A stretch of DNA of 45,690 bases. It comes from Paractinoplanes rishiriensis (GTDB lineage Bacteria; Actinomycetota; Actinomycetes; Mycobacteriales; Micromonosporaceae). The stretch's first letter is position 1. Each line of letters starts with the position of its first letter. The notes under the pieces are model-generated. The model saw only the letters and a list, made by a program, of their open reading frames with translations, was not told the origin of the DNA and did not search any database. The DNA lies in NCBI RefSeq assembly GCF_016862375.1, contig NZ_BOMV01000116.1:1-45690 (forward strand), given 5' to 3'. Positions 8,383 to 16,207 of this stretch are shown here, in pieces. Both the position numbers and the translations under genes were made by a program.

Positions 8383-8859
8383 ATGACCATTCCTTCGCTG
8401 GCGCCGATCATCCCGGCCGCGCCGATGTCGGGTCGAAGAACAGCGTCTCCACTCCGCGGCGGCTCACTGGCGCAGCAGCGTCCGATGCCGTTGCCGCCGA
8501 CACCCGTGACCCGCGATGACAGCATCACATACGCGCTGGCTACGCTGGACTGCCACGGCCGGGTCGCCGATCGTAAGGTCATGGCGGCGCTCGGCTGGAC
8601 CGAGGCGACCGCGCTGACGATCCGCCAGCGGCAGGGGTTGATCGTGGTGGACGCGGACCGCGACGGCGCCTTCCGGTTGACTGCCCGTTTGTTCCTGCAC
8701 CTGCCCGCCGCGGTACGCGGCTGGTGTGGGCTGCGCAGCGGCGATCGAGTGCTGTTGGCGGCACGCTCACATCAGGGACGTTTGGTCGTGCATCCGCCGG
8801 CCGTACTGGGTGCGGCCCTCGACGAACTGCACACCCGGCTCCTGGACGGTGCGTCGTGA
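8383..8859 (+). CDS. AbrB/SpoVT-like DNA-binding protein
   Basis: The 158-residue protein has ALATLDCHGRVADRKVMAALGW near residue 48. A C-terminal swapped-hairpin-like segment follows: FRLTARLFLHLPAAVR..CGLRSGDRVLLAARSHQGRLVVHPPAVL. The pattern of hydrophobic-Pro-Arg-x-Gly-Asp-x-Val/hydrophobic strand resembles AbrB/MazE-type DNA-binding domains, apparently as two degenerate copies. It aligns by eye with the product of 10533-10976, including LDGHGRIA versus LDCHGRVA and GIGSGDHLLLAA versus GLRSGDRVLLAA. The stop overlaps the next start as GTGA, so the downstream integrase fragment was translationally coupled to it. It may regulate that integrase or act as an accessory factor. Confidence 0.6.
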   Translation: MTIPSLAPIIPAAPMSGRRTASPLRGGSLAQQRPMPLPPTPVTRDDSITYALATLDCHGRVADRKVMAALGWTEATALTIRQRQGLIVVDADRDGAFRLTARLFLHLPAAVRGWCGLRSGDRVLLAARSHQGRLVVHPPAVLGAALDELHTRLLDGAS

Positions 8860-9284
8860 CTGGGGCAAGTACCGCGGAGCTCGAAGCGGCCCGGTTGCTG
8901 CTGGCGAGGATGGGTATCAGCCCGGACGACCTGCTCAACGCGGCGCCGCGCACGTTGGCGCCGACCTTCGCGGAGTACGTGCCGATCGTGTCAGCGGCGG
9001 TCGGCAACGGCACCCGCAGGGTCTACGGCAGTTACTGGAACCGTGTGGTCACGCGGTGGGGTGAGCGACGGCTCGACGAGGTGAACGCCTCGGACATCGA
9101 CCTCAGCGACGTCTGCACCAGTCTGGAGACCGGTAAGGTCCCCGGTCGTTTCAACCGCGGTGCGCTTACTCCGACGATTTCTCCGGCGCTTGAGTCAGTG
9201 ATTCTGACGGCTTCCGGTGACCGTGCCATGTCGGCGGGCGACAACATCGCGGCGAAGTTGGTGGGGTATGCGGCGACCCGCTGA
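8856..9284 (+). pseudogene. tyrosine recombinase, truncated copy
   Basis: Translation from GTG 8856 (VTGASTAELEAARLLLARMG) aligns along its first 80 residues with the intact integrase at 9496-10536. Shared features include an LLARMGISPDDLL / LLRELGLTPEQLL segment, TFAEYVPIVSAAVGNGTRR / TFNEYIPRVTAAVGPGTRR, and RWGERRLDE / RWGDRRIDE. After about residue 85 the similarity ends and the frame runs into unrelated sequence (TPTISPALESVILTASG) before stopping. The catalytic domain is missing. It is coupled to the AbrB-like gene by a 4-nt overlap, exactly as in the intact pair, so it is a decayed second copy of the same module in convergent orientation. Confidence 0.75.
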
Positions 9285-9495
9285 CGCTCGAAAAGATCCG
9301 GGATCGGGATGGGCAGGCGGGAGTCGCGCATCCCGAGATAGGAGTATACGAATTTCTTCCAATGGCCGGCGGCTGCTAGTTCGTCAGTGCTCAGCCCGGG
9401 GTAGTGACCTCGGAGACGTCCTTAACGCACTCCACCGGCAGGGCGTCGATCAGGCCCGATCACAGGACTGGTGGCGCCGACGATCACGTCTACGT

Positions 9496-10536
9496 TCATG
9501 AGGCTGGCGGCGAAGCGGCGAGTGGGTGTGGTTCGCCGGTGAGGGCGGACAACGCCGACGCGACTTCCTCGATGTCGGCTTTGATGTAGGTGGTAGTTGC
9601 TGCGGCGTCGCTTGTGCTGGCATGGCCGGCGTAGGCGCGGGCGACGGCGTACCCGAAGTGCCGTTCCACCCAGGTCAGCGTGGTGTGCCGTAGCCAGTGT
9701 GTGCTGACCTGTTGGGTCGCCACCCAGGGCAGATACCGGCCGAGGCGCTGCCACAGGTAGTCGTAGCGGCGGCGGGTGATCGGGCGGCCGTTGCGGTAGC
9801 GCAGCAACGGGCCCTGTACCTGGTTGCCGCCACGCTGCTCGTAGTGGTTGGCCAAGGCCGTGGCTAGGGTCGGCGAGATTGGCTGCCATCGAATGGTTTC
9901 GCCTTTCTCGTGCAGGCGGAGAAGGCACTGTTCACGGTCGAGGTCCGCACGGCGCGCGGCGAGGGCGCCGCCGCGGCGGCATGCCGTTTCCACGTGCAAT
10001 CGCAGGATGAGCAGATCCAGGTCGGAGTCGTCGCCGGTGCTCCCGGCTACCTCGATGATCTCGGCGAGCCGCGGCGCGGGAATCGCGCGGCGAGTGCTGG
10101 GCTGCCGCCGTGGCTTGGCGACGCGGGCCGCTGGGTTGTCGGCCTCGGTGATCAGTCTGTCCGCGACCGCGTGCCGATAGAGACAGCGCAAGGCGGAAAT
10201 CAGATGCTGGACGGCAGTCCGGCCGCCGCGGGCGTTTCGTCGTTTCACCACGGTGCGGCGAATGTCTTCGGCGAGTTGTTTGATCTCCAGCGGTGTGGGC
10301 TCGTCGATCCGCCGATCGCCCCATCGCTCGATCACGCGCCGCCAGTAGGTGTCGTAGGCGCGTCGGGTGCCCGGTCCGACAGCTGCGGTCACCCGCGGGA
10401 TGTACTCGTTGAACGTCGGGATGGACGTTGCGGAGGCATGCTCTGTTTGAAGCAGTTGCTCGGGTGTGAGGCCGAGTTCGCGCAGCAGAGCGGTGACTGC
10501 GGCGATACGCGCGTTCGCCGGCAATTCGGGATTCAT
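9496..10536 (-). CDS. tyrosine recombinase/integrase
   Basis: The complete 346-residue tyrosine recombinase has an N-terminal core-binding domain (about 40-135) and a catalytic domain (about 150-330). Expected catalytic residues are visible: Arg in ETACRRGGAL (R187), Lys at 211 in HEKGE, HWLRH giving H280 and R283, AGHAS giving H305, and the nucleophile in TTTYIKAD (Y317). It would catalyse site-specific integration or excision of the element. Its ATG overlaps the stop of the AbrB-like gene as ATGA, and it ends the minus-strand run that begins at 12852. No attachment site or tRNA could be identified nearby, so its target is unknown. Confidence 0.92.
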   Translation of the reverse strand: MNPELPANARIAAVTALLRELGLTPEQLLQTEHASATSIPTFNEYIPRVTAAVGPGTRRAYDTYWRRVIERWGDRRIDEPTPLEIKQLAEDIRRTVVKRRNARGGRTAVQHLISALRCLYRHAVADRLITEADNPAARVAKPRRQPSTRRAIPAPRLAEIIEVAGSTGDDSDLDLLILRLHVETACRRGGALAARRADLDREQCLLRLHEKGETIRWQPISPTLATALANHYEQRGGNQVQGPLLRYRNGRPITRRRYDYLWQRLGRYLPWVATQQVSTHWLRHTTLTWVERHFGYAVARAYAGHASTSDAAATTTYIKADIEEVASALSALTGEPHPLAASPPAS

Positions 10537-10976
10537 CGTGGACCCTCGTAAGTGCTGTACTGACGCAGCGCGAACGTCAGCACTACGGGTGAATAGATGT
10601 GAAGGGCGTTCGGGTCGTCGTCGGCCGCGAGCAGCAGATGATCGCCTGATCCGATCCCGGCCCGGCGGCGGATGGCGGCGGGGATGACAAGCCAGCCCAG
10701 GCCGTTGATCACCGCCGCCACGTCGCTGGGCCTGGGTGCCGCCGATGCGGCTGCGGCGATCAGAATGTGGTCGGTGGTCAATGACAGATCCACCCGTTGT
10801 CCCGGTATCCAGCCGAGCACATCACGAAAGAGTCGGCTCGCGATGCGGCCGTGCCCGTCGAGCTTCGACATGCCGAACCACATCGGGCGGCCATACCGAG
10901 ATGGCGCTATCTGGGGCAGCGGCAGGCTTCGGTCGCCTGTCGGCGTGTCGCTCGGCCGCCGTTCGTCGGCGCTCAT
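10533..10976 (-). CDS. AbrB/SpoVT-like DNA-binding protein coupled to the integrase
   Basis: The 147-residue protein has two short repeats of an AbrB-like pattern. The first is MSKLDGHGRIASRLFRDVLGWIPGQRVDLSL (about 36-66). The second, and clearer, contains LGWLVIPAAIRRRAGIGSGDHLLLAA, with the L-V-I-P-A-A-I-R-R-R-A-G-I segment typical of SpoVT/AbrB/MazE folds. That fold binds DNA as a dimer. Its stop overlaps the integrase start (ATGA), so the two are made together. A role in controlling excision or integrase expression is likely but inferred. It starts 43 nt after the methyltransferase-like gene with GGAG upstream. Confidence 0.75.
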   Translation of the reverse strand: MSADERRPSDTPTGDRSLPLPQIAPSRYGRPMWFGMSKLDGHGRIASRLFRDVLGWIPGQRVDLSLTTDHILIAAAASAAPRPSDVAAVINGLGWLVIPAAIRRRAGIGSGDHLLLAADDDPNALHIYSPVVLTFALRQYSTYEGPR

Positions 10977-11018
10977 CGCCGGCTCCGCCGCCGGAGGTGC
11001 GACACGGCAGGCGCCTGG

Positions 11019-12086
11019 TCACCTCGCGGCATGGTCGAGACCACCTCCCGGCGTCTGGGTCGAGAGAACGAGGACATCGCTGTGTCGAACGGCACTGAAA
11101 CGGTGATTAGCGAGATCGCATGTTCGTGGGCTGCGTGCCGTTGCCGCGGGCGTGGTGGGACGCTTGGAGCGTGGCAGGGCGTCGGTCGCGATGCGGTGGT
11201 CGGCCAGGTGCAGCCCGGCTCGGGTGGCGGTGTGCAGTATCGGGCCGGTCAGATCGTGCAGTCGGCCGTCCCGCCACCATGGGCGGGTGACCAGCACGAT
11301 GAGGCCGTCGGGCCGCAGCAGCAGCCGGCACTGGTTCAGGACGGCGAACATGCCGATGTTCCAGTCGACCAGGAGACGATATTCGACCAGACGGCTTTGC
11401 CCGGGCGCCGAGGCACGGCGTGATGTGTCCAGCGGGATGCTGCGTGTGCGCGGGGGCGCGGCCAGCACCAGATCCACGCTGCCTGCCAGCCGCGCGGCCA
11501 GGGCGGCGGACGGTCTGGTCGCATCGCCGTGCACGATCCGCGGCGCACCGGCCGCTCCGAGAAGGCGCGCGCGGCGTAGGTTGTCGCGGGCGATGCTGAC
11601 CCAGTCCCGCTCGATCTCTATTCCGGTCGAGCGGCGTCCGAGATAAGCGGCTTCGACCAGGCTGGTGCCGGTGCCGGCGAACGGGTCGAACACCAGGCCG
11701 CCGGGTGCGGTGTAGTCGAGGATGAGGTCGCGGGCGAGGTCGGGGGCCATCCGGTCGGGATGGGCGCGTGATCCGGCGACATAGCGGCCTCGCCGCTGTT
11801 TGATCAGGCTGCGCTGTCCGACGTCGAGGACAGATACCGGTACGTCGCGGCGCCCACGTACGGGAAGGACGGCGCGGCGACCGTCTGTCACGACGCTGTC
11901 ATCAGCGACCGGCGACGTGACGGGCGTGGCCGCGCCTGGCGCCTCGTCTCTGGGTGCGTGGGTCACGCAGGCCGGGTGATGACACACGGTGTGTCGCGCA
12001 GCCGGGACCGCGTCAGGTGCTGTGGCCGCGGCAACGCGTTGGACGTCGCCGAGCTTTCCGGGCAGATGTTCAGTCACGGTGGTCAC
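11019..12086 (-). CDS. DNA-methyltransferase-like protein, degenerate motif IV
   Basis: The 355-residue protein has the order of a beta-class N4/N6 amino DNA methyltransferase. A HPDRMAPDLARDLILDYT segment precedes the SAM-binding motif LVFDPFAGTGTSLVEAAYLGRRSTGIE (motif I, about residues 132-157). The strand carrying the catalytic motif reads VDLVLAAPPRTRS, so the usual (D/N/S)PP(Y/F/W) is APPR. A later LLRPDGLIVLVTRPWW segment fits motif V-VI. SAM binding may be kept, but base flipping and catalysis are doubtful. It overlaps the upstream gene's 3' end by 17 nt and is followed by the AbrB/integrase pair. Confidence 0.7.
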   Translation of the reverse strand: MTTVTEHLPGKLGDVQRVAAATAPDAVPAARHTVCHHPACVTHAPRDEAPGAATPVTSPVADDSVVTDGRRAVLPVRGRRDVPVSVLDVGQRSLIKQRRGRYVAGSRAHPDRMAPDLARDLILDYTAPGGLVFDPFAGTGTSLVEAAYLGRRSTGIEIERDWVSIARDNLRRARLLGAAGAPRIVHGDATRPSAALAARLAGSVDLVLAAPPRTRSIPLDTSRRASAPGQSRLVEYRLLVDWNIGMFAVLNQCRLLLRPDGLIVLVTRPWWRDGRLHDLTGPILHTATRAGLHLADHRIATDALPRSKRPTTPAATARSPRTCDLANHRFSAVRHSDVLVLSTQTPGGGLDHAAR

Positions 12087-12852
12087 CGCCGATGGCGAAC
12101 ATCAGGATGTGCCGGTGAATCGCGAGGTGAGTGTCGTCGAGGTACGCCGGTTCCGGTCCGACCGGGGCTGGTGGCAGTTGTCCGCTGTCGGCGCCCGGGT
12201 CAGTGATCGGGCCTGTCACCGCGATGATGTGCTCGACGAGATCGAATCCGCTGGTCCTCGCCGCGGGGATCAACTCCCGTTTGTACTGCTGATAGCCGTC
12301 GGCGACACGGTCTGAGGCCAAGGCGACGATCGTTGCGCCGTCGCGGTTGAGCAGCATGCGGCAGGCCGCGAACAGGTCCGCCAGCGCCGCATGACCAGCC
12401 CGGTAGTCGTGGCCGCCGGACGGCCAGCTCAATACGATGAGTGCCACACGCCCGGCGACATGGTCGAGGTCCGCCAGGTCCGCCGCGGTGCTGACGGAGC
12501 GGTAGTCGCAGCCGGCTGCGCCGGCTGTTCCGGCAAGGACCGGGTCGGCGCCGAGCGACACGATCGTGTCGCCAGGACTGCCGTATCGCGCCACGATCAT
12601 CGCGGTCACCGCGGCGGTCAAAATGTCGGCGCTGGACCTGTCGGTTCCCGCATTCACGTCGTCGACGTGGCACACGGTGATCGGCACAGGAGCCTCGCCA
12701 CCGAAGTCATCGGGGGCAACGAGCTCGGCGACCGCCGTGTGGTCGATGAACCGAACAGTGCGCCAGCCGGTGGAGTCGGCCTGCCGCTGAGGCCGTTCGG
12801 AGAAGTGAGCCATGGGTAGGTGCGGCTGCCCTGCCGGCTGATTCGTATTCAC
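12070..12852 (-). CDS. degenerate methyltransferase-fold protein
   Basis: The 260-residue protein has the likely remains of a class I methyltransferase fold. PGDTIVSLGADPVLAGTAGAAGCDY stands where the SAM loop (DPFxGxGTT) would be. VALIVLSWPSGGHDY stands where the catalytic (D/S)PPY strand would be. ACRMLLNRDGATIVALASD matches the RVLRPGGxLVVVT strand. None of the catalytic residues is intact. It is the first gene of the minus-strand run and overlaps the second methyltransferase-like gene, so they may form a heterodimer. Start: GTG 12852, or the in-frame ATG 13 codons on (MAHFSERPQ). Confidence 0.5.
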   Translation of the reverse strand: MNTNQPAGQPHLPMAHFSERPQRQADSTGWRTVRFIDHTAVAELVAPDDFGGEAPVPITVCHVDDVNAGTDRSSADILTAAVTAMIVARYGSPGDTIVSLGADPVLAGTAGAAGCDYRSVSTAADLADLDHVAGRVALIVLSWPSGGHDYRAGHAALADLFAACRMLLNRDGATIVALASDRVADGYQQYKRELIPAARTSGFDLVEHIIAVTGPITDPGADSGQLPPAPVGPEPAYLDDTHLAIHRHILMFAIGGDHRD

Positions 12853-12907
12853 ACCTACACATGGCCCAACCAGCTACGGTCCGGCTGGCGTCGTTGGGAC
12901 TGCTGCA

Positions 12908-12925
12908 CCCAACTGACCCAACTGA
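12908..12925. repeat. tandem CCCAACTGA 9-mers
   Basis: Two head-to-tail copies of CCCAACTGA (12908-12916 and 12917-12925) lie 56 nt upstream of the GTG of the minus-strand operon. The same 9-mer recurs at 26969 and 26988, and its inverse variants at 14191, 15539 and 27095. Likely binding sites for one element-encoded protein. Confidence 0.6.
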
Positions 12926-12974
12926 CTCCGCGATACCTGGGCAGACGGGTACCCAACCGGCCATCGCGGCGGCG

Positions 12975-12990
12975 AGTTGGGTACCCAACT
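12975..12990. repeat. 16-bp perfect palindrome
   Basis: AGTTGGGTACCCAACT is a perfect 16-bp palindrome made of two inverted CCCAACT half-sites. A related GGGTACCCAACC lies at 12947-12958. This is the arrangement expected for a dimeric DNA-binding protein. Confidence 0.6.
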
Positions 12991-13157
12991 AGGCAGGTAT
13001 TGGCGGCCCTAGCGGCCCGCCACCGCGACGGCACGGCATCGCCGGAGCCCGAAACACGATTGCGGCCAGACCTATCCGGGAGACCGGTTGCCGGGTGTCG
13101 CCTCATCCGACGCTGCGAACTGTTTGCCCGATCGCCCGTTGGGGTCCCACCGGGTGC

Positions 13158-13270
13158 GTACCGGTTACCGCACCGGTACCGCACCCGGCCCGGTACGACG
13201 GGATGTACCGGTCGCCGGGCGGGACGACTCACGCGGCTGCGAAGTTACCGGTACCGGAGCCGTACCGGTG
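13158..13270. repeat. cluster of TACCGGT/ACCGGTA motifs
   Basis: At least five copies occur in about 110 bp: GTACCGGTTACCG at 13158, CACCGGTACCG at 13171, GTACCGGT at 13205, GTTACCGGTACCGG at 13244 and CGTACCGGTG at 13261. Related GGTTACCG and GCGGTAACGG motifs continue at about 13831-13910. Spacing is irregular, so they look like protein-binding sites rather than simple tandem repeats. Confidence 0.6.
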
Positions 13271-13940
13271 CAGCCGGAGCAGCGGTACTGGGACGGGCAA
13301 AACCGCGCTGCGGTAAGCCCGGCCGCCGACAAATCTCGTCGCCCAGCCGCGGGCGGTGATCCCTTTCGCCCGGGAACGCCGCGCCCCGCGGATCGGTTCC
13401 CACGAGCTTCTGCCGTTGGCTGTTGATGCGCCATGAGCGCTCGATCGCCGATGCCGGCATGGTGGACGGGAATCGCCCGCTCGACATGGAGACCCCTCTG
13501 CGGCAACCGCCGGAACAATCACTTTCAGCTACCGAATCACCGGGACGGCCCGCCCTGTCTTTCCTTTATCGCATGACTGATCATCGACGAAGTGCGACTT
13601 CGCCGCACATCAGATGGGTTTCCTACGGGGCTGCTCGAGCTCGACCGCCCTGGCGCTGCGGCAGCTAGGGCCGAAGACAGTTACTAATCGTGGTGACATC
13701 GTCTTTCCGTCGCCTGGAGATTATTGAAGGTCCGTCGTACTTCGCCCCGCGTGTCCCGGGCTACCCGGCGTCACTTGTTGCGCCCCGCAGGACCAAGCGG
13801 CGGTGGCACTAACCGGTGACGCGGCGCCGAGGTTACCGCTAACTCGCGTAACTACCGGGGGCCATTCCGGTAATTGCTCACATTGAGAGTGGTAGGCGTA
13901 GCGGTAACGGGCCCGGCGCGGGACCAGCCGGCGAACTTTC

Positions 13941-13983
13941 GCCACCAGGTACCGGTACCGGCGCCACCAGGTACCGGTACCGG
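13941..13983. repeat. two 21-bp direct repeats with palindromic core
   Basis: A 21-bp sequence beginning GCCACCAG and containing the 12-bp palindrome GGTACCGGTACC is present at 13941-13961 and again, exactly, at 13963-13983 (22-bp period). A two-turn helical period places both on the same DNA face, as for iterons or operator pairs. Confidence 0.7.
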
Positions 13984-14187
13984 GTGCCCGCTGGGATGCC
14001 TCGGCTAACGCGCGGCCGGGATCTGCATGATGCGACCGGGGACCGGGTTGAGCGACTCGGCGTCCAGGCGATAGGGGCATTCGCCTGGTGCGAGCTCACC
14101 CTCTCTCACGCGGACCACAGCAGAGTCCGCCATCACCTCGTCTTGGACTCAGCAGGCCCTTCGAACACTCCTCACCCTCGCTGCGTC

Positions 14188-14218
14188 GGCCAGTTGGGTA
14201 ACCGGCTTCCAACTGGCC
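14188..14218. repeat. 10-bp inverted repeat of the CCAACTG family
   Basis: GGCCAGTTGG (14188-14197) and CCAACTGGCC (14209-14218) form a perfect inverted repeat with an 11-bp spacer, about 275 bp upstream of the first transfer-block gene. It is a dimer-type version of the CCCAACTGA sites. Confidence 0.6.
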
Positions 14219-14492
14219 CAACGGATGCGGGTTGAGCTGCGTAAACAGACGCAGATGCCGTGGAGGTCGGCGTACAGCCGGCGGGCACCGACGGCGGGCT
14301 GAACCGGGCCCGGCTCGAAGCGCTTGAGCTGGGGCCAACAGCCCAACCGGTGGTCACTTGTTCATCGTCTCGGGGCCATCCCCGCAGTGGCCAACTCGTT
14401 GGGCGGTCATGGCTTGCTGGGCAGGTCCCGCGCCGAGCGGGCGGACCAGCGGGTTCACCGCCCGGCGCTCACCGATGTTCGGAGAGATCCTG

Positions 14493-15368
14493 ATGCCTAC
14501 TTCTGGGGACGACGAGCGTCCAAGGGTGCGGCGTGCTCCGTGGCCGTCGACAGCGTTGGCCGCAGCGGAGCGGGCGTTCCAGCTGATCACCTGCGAGCCG
14601 CGTCCGCTGAGCTTGGACTGCCGAGGGATTCCCGGCCTGCCCGAGGCGGAGGTACCGCTGGGTAAGCTGCGCCGCCTGCTGCTGCACAACGACACCAGTC
14701 GAGAGACCCGCGACGCGGTGTGGCGCCGACTGGTGGTCAACGCCCGCAGCGGGGCGCCGGCCTGGCGAGTCGCCGCGGTAGGTATGGCCACACCCGGTCT
14801 GCGCCGCATGGCCGGGCTGCTGGCCCGCAACTGGCACGGCGACTCGTCCGACCGCGATTCCGAAATGATCACCGGTTTCCTGGACCGGTTGGCCGACATC
14901 GACCTGAACCACAGCCGGATCGCCGGCAAGCTGATCGATGCCGGCGCCCGGGCGGTCAAGGCCGTCCTCGAACGGGAGTCCACCGCGGAGATCGTGCACA
15001 CGGCGGCGACTTGGTCGGTGCCGCCACGGCCGACCTTCGATCACCCGGACTGGGTCCTGGCGCGGGCGGTCGCCGCGGGGGTGATCGCCCCCGAGGAATG
15101 GGAGCTGATCAGCCAAACCCGCCTCGAGGAGCAGTCGCTGCACAGCGTGGCCGAGCAACTCGCGATCAGCACAGCGATCGCGGCGGCCTGGCGGCGCGCC
15201 GCCGAACGCAAGGTGGCCGAGGCCATCACCGACGGCGAACTGGACCGGATCTCCTTGACCGAGGTCATGGCCCGGATGCGGCGCCGCGCCGTCCATCGCC
15301 GGCGGCTCGCCGCGACAGCGATGCGGCAGCCCACCTCCGGATCCACGGTGGCACCGGCCACGGCATAG
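14493..15368 (+). CDS. sigma-70-like/HTH regulator-type protein of the transfer region
   Basis: The 291-residue protein starts at ATG 14493 with GGAGAG 6 nt upstream; longer frames have no such site. It includes WRRLVVNARSGAPAWRVAAVGMATPGLRR, then DSEMITGFLDRLADIDLNHSRIAGKLIDAGARAV. Its C-terminal part is EWELISQTRLEEQSLHSVAEQLAISTAIAAAWRRAAERKV, which reads like a sigma-70 region-4 helix-turn-helix. This matches the unnamed sigma-factor-like proteins often found at the head of actinomycete conjugation gene clusters. A role in switching on the transfer operon is inferred. A strong terminator follows, so it is transcribed separately from the T4SS genes. Confidence 0.55.
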   Translation: MPTSGDDERPRVRRAPWPSTALAAAERAFQLITCEPRPLSLDCRGIPGLPEAEVPLGKLRRLLLHNDTSRETRDAVWRRLVVNARSGAPAWRVAAVGMATPGLRRMAGLLARNWHGDSSDRDSEMITGFLDRLADIDLNHSRIAGKLIDAGARAVKAVLERESTAEIVHTAATWSVPPRPTFDHPDWVLARAVAAGVIAPEEWELISQTRLEEQSLHSVAEQLAISTAIAAAWRRAAERKVAEAITDGELDRISLTEVMARMRRRAVHRRRLAATAMRQPTSGSTVAPATA

Positions 15369-15398
15369 ACCGCCACAGCAGTACAGCTCCTCACGGCA

Positions 15399-15439
15399 GC
15401 GGGGGCGATGACCCGGACAGGGTCATCGCCCCCGCTTTT
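15399..15439 (+). terminator. perfect 16-bp intrinsic terminator
   Basis: GCGGGGGCGATGACCC (15399-15414) pairs with GGGTCATCGCCCCCGC (15420-15435) across a 5-nt loop, and TTTT follows at 15436-15439. It ends transcription of the regulator gene at 15368. Confidence 0.9.
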
Positions 15440-15538
15440 GTGTTTCCGGCACCGATCAGGGGCCCGGGCCGGCCTGGTCGCACAACAGACCCGGTGCTCG
15501 TGCGGCGTCCGGCGGGACCGAGGTCCGGCTGAAGTTCC

Positions 15539-15604
15539 GGTTGGGTCAGTTGGATTCCCGTTGGCTCGCCGGGCCCGATCACCGGCTGAGTTGGCCACCC
15601 AACC
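15539..15604. repeat. GTTGGG/CCCAAC site cluster upstream of the T4SS genes
   Basis: GGTTGGGTCAGTTGG (15539-15553) contains the inverse of CCCAACTGA in a head-to-tail arrangement; a further GTTGG lies at 15560 and GAGTTGGCCACCCAACC at 15588-15604. They sit between the terminator and the pilin gene, in the probable promoter region of the T4SS operon. Confidence 0.55.
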
Positions 15605-15827
15605 AGAGCCCTTTGTGGTCAAGGAATCGCCGTCACCGCCGCCGTTTCGGGCGCCGGGGGCGCGGGGTTCCCCGCGCCACCAACGGCCTCACGTCGGCGG
15701 GCGGGGACCGGCCGAGCTGGTCGTGTTCCCCCTCATCTCTCGGATCTGTGAAGGAGCAAGGGCTCCCACGGTCCCGCCTGCTGTTCGCCGACGTCCTGCG
15801 GTGACGCCTCCCATCCCTTTTCGCAAA

Positions 15828-15847
15828 GCCCCGCCCGAGCGCGGGGC
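15828..15847 (+). promoter_or_regulatory. leader hairpin of the pilin gene
   Basis: GCCCCGC (15828-15834) pairs with GCGGGGC (15841-15847) around a 6-nt loop. The stem is followed at once by the Shine-Dalgarno sequence GGGAGG (15848-15853) and then the ATG at 15865. Confidence 0.4.
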
Positions 15848-15864
15848 GGGAGGTGTACCCACCC

Positions 15865-16206
15865 ATGCATCACAAGATCATCAAAGGTGTCGTGATCACG
15901 GTCGCGGCCACCGCCACACTCCTGCTCGCCGCCGGGGCCGCGCATGCGGCACCCCCGGTACCGCCGCCCGCCACCTACGATCTGGCCACGGTCATCAACC
16001 ACCTGCGGTGGTGGGTGTGCGGGATCATCGGCACCGTCGCCACCCTGTTCCTCACCATCGGCGGAGTCCGCTACATGATGGCTCAAGGCGATCCGTCGGA
16101 GATGGAACGGGCCAAGGGCAGCTTCAAGTCGGCCGGGATCGGCTACGCGCTCGCCCTGCTCTCGCCGGTGCTGATGACCATCCTGTCCAGCATCGTGCAG
16201 GTCTGA
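15865..16206 (+). CDS. VirB2/TrbC-like pilin subunit
   Basis: The 113-residue protein has a signal peptide (MHHKIIKGVVITVAATATLL then AAGAAHAA, cleavage probably after AHA) and two hydrophobic helices at about 48-70 and 90-110. The short loop between them contains GGVRYMMAQGDPSEMERAKGSFKSAGIGYALA. This loop pattern (ARGDP.....A...., two helices) is that of VirB2/TrbC-family pilins, which would form the conjugative surface filament or a reduced channel in a Gram-positive host. It is followed after one base by the TrbL-like gene. GTG 15853 is an alternative start. Confidence 0.7.
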   Translation: MHHKIIKGVVITVAATATLLLAAGAAHAAPPVPPPATYDLATVINHLRWWVCGIIGTVATLFLTIGGVRYMMAQGDPSEMERAKGSFKSAGIGYALALLSPVLMTILSSIVQV

Positions 16207-16207
16207 C

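Larger units (their letters stand above)
12853..14492. other. 1.6-kb non-coding, repeat-rich divergent region
   Basis: This is the largest gene-free stretch in the window, between the minus-strand integrase run and the plus-strand transfer run. Frames present are Arg/Pro/Ser-rich on all strands and look non-coding. It is dense in short palindromes of two kinds: CCCAAC/GTTGGG sites at its two ends, and TACCGGT or GGTACC motifs in the middle. Position, repeat density and divergent flanking genes suit a replication origin, transfer origin, partition site or shared operator region. Which of these cannot be decided from sequence. Confidence 0.6.

Noticed and set aside
8724..8855. Extension of the truncated integrase upstream of GTG 8856
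   Set aside because: The extension overlaps the AbrB-like gene out of frame, and the alignment with the intact integrase begins at the GTGA overlap.
13158..13983. Possible CRISPR array from repeated TACCGGT/GGTACC motifs
   Set aside because: Spacing is irregular, repeats are too short and there are no unique spacers of constant size or cas genes.
13023..14080. Several frames of 60-180 codons on both strands in the repeat region
   Set aside because: Composition follows the repeated TACCGGT and CCCAAC motifs, no ribosome sites, no consistent frame; taken as non-coding.
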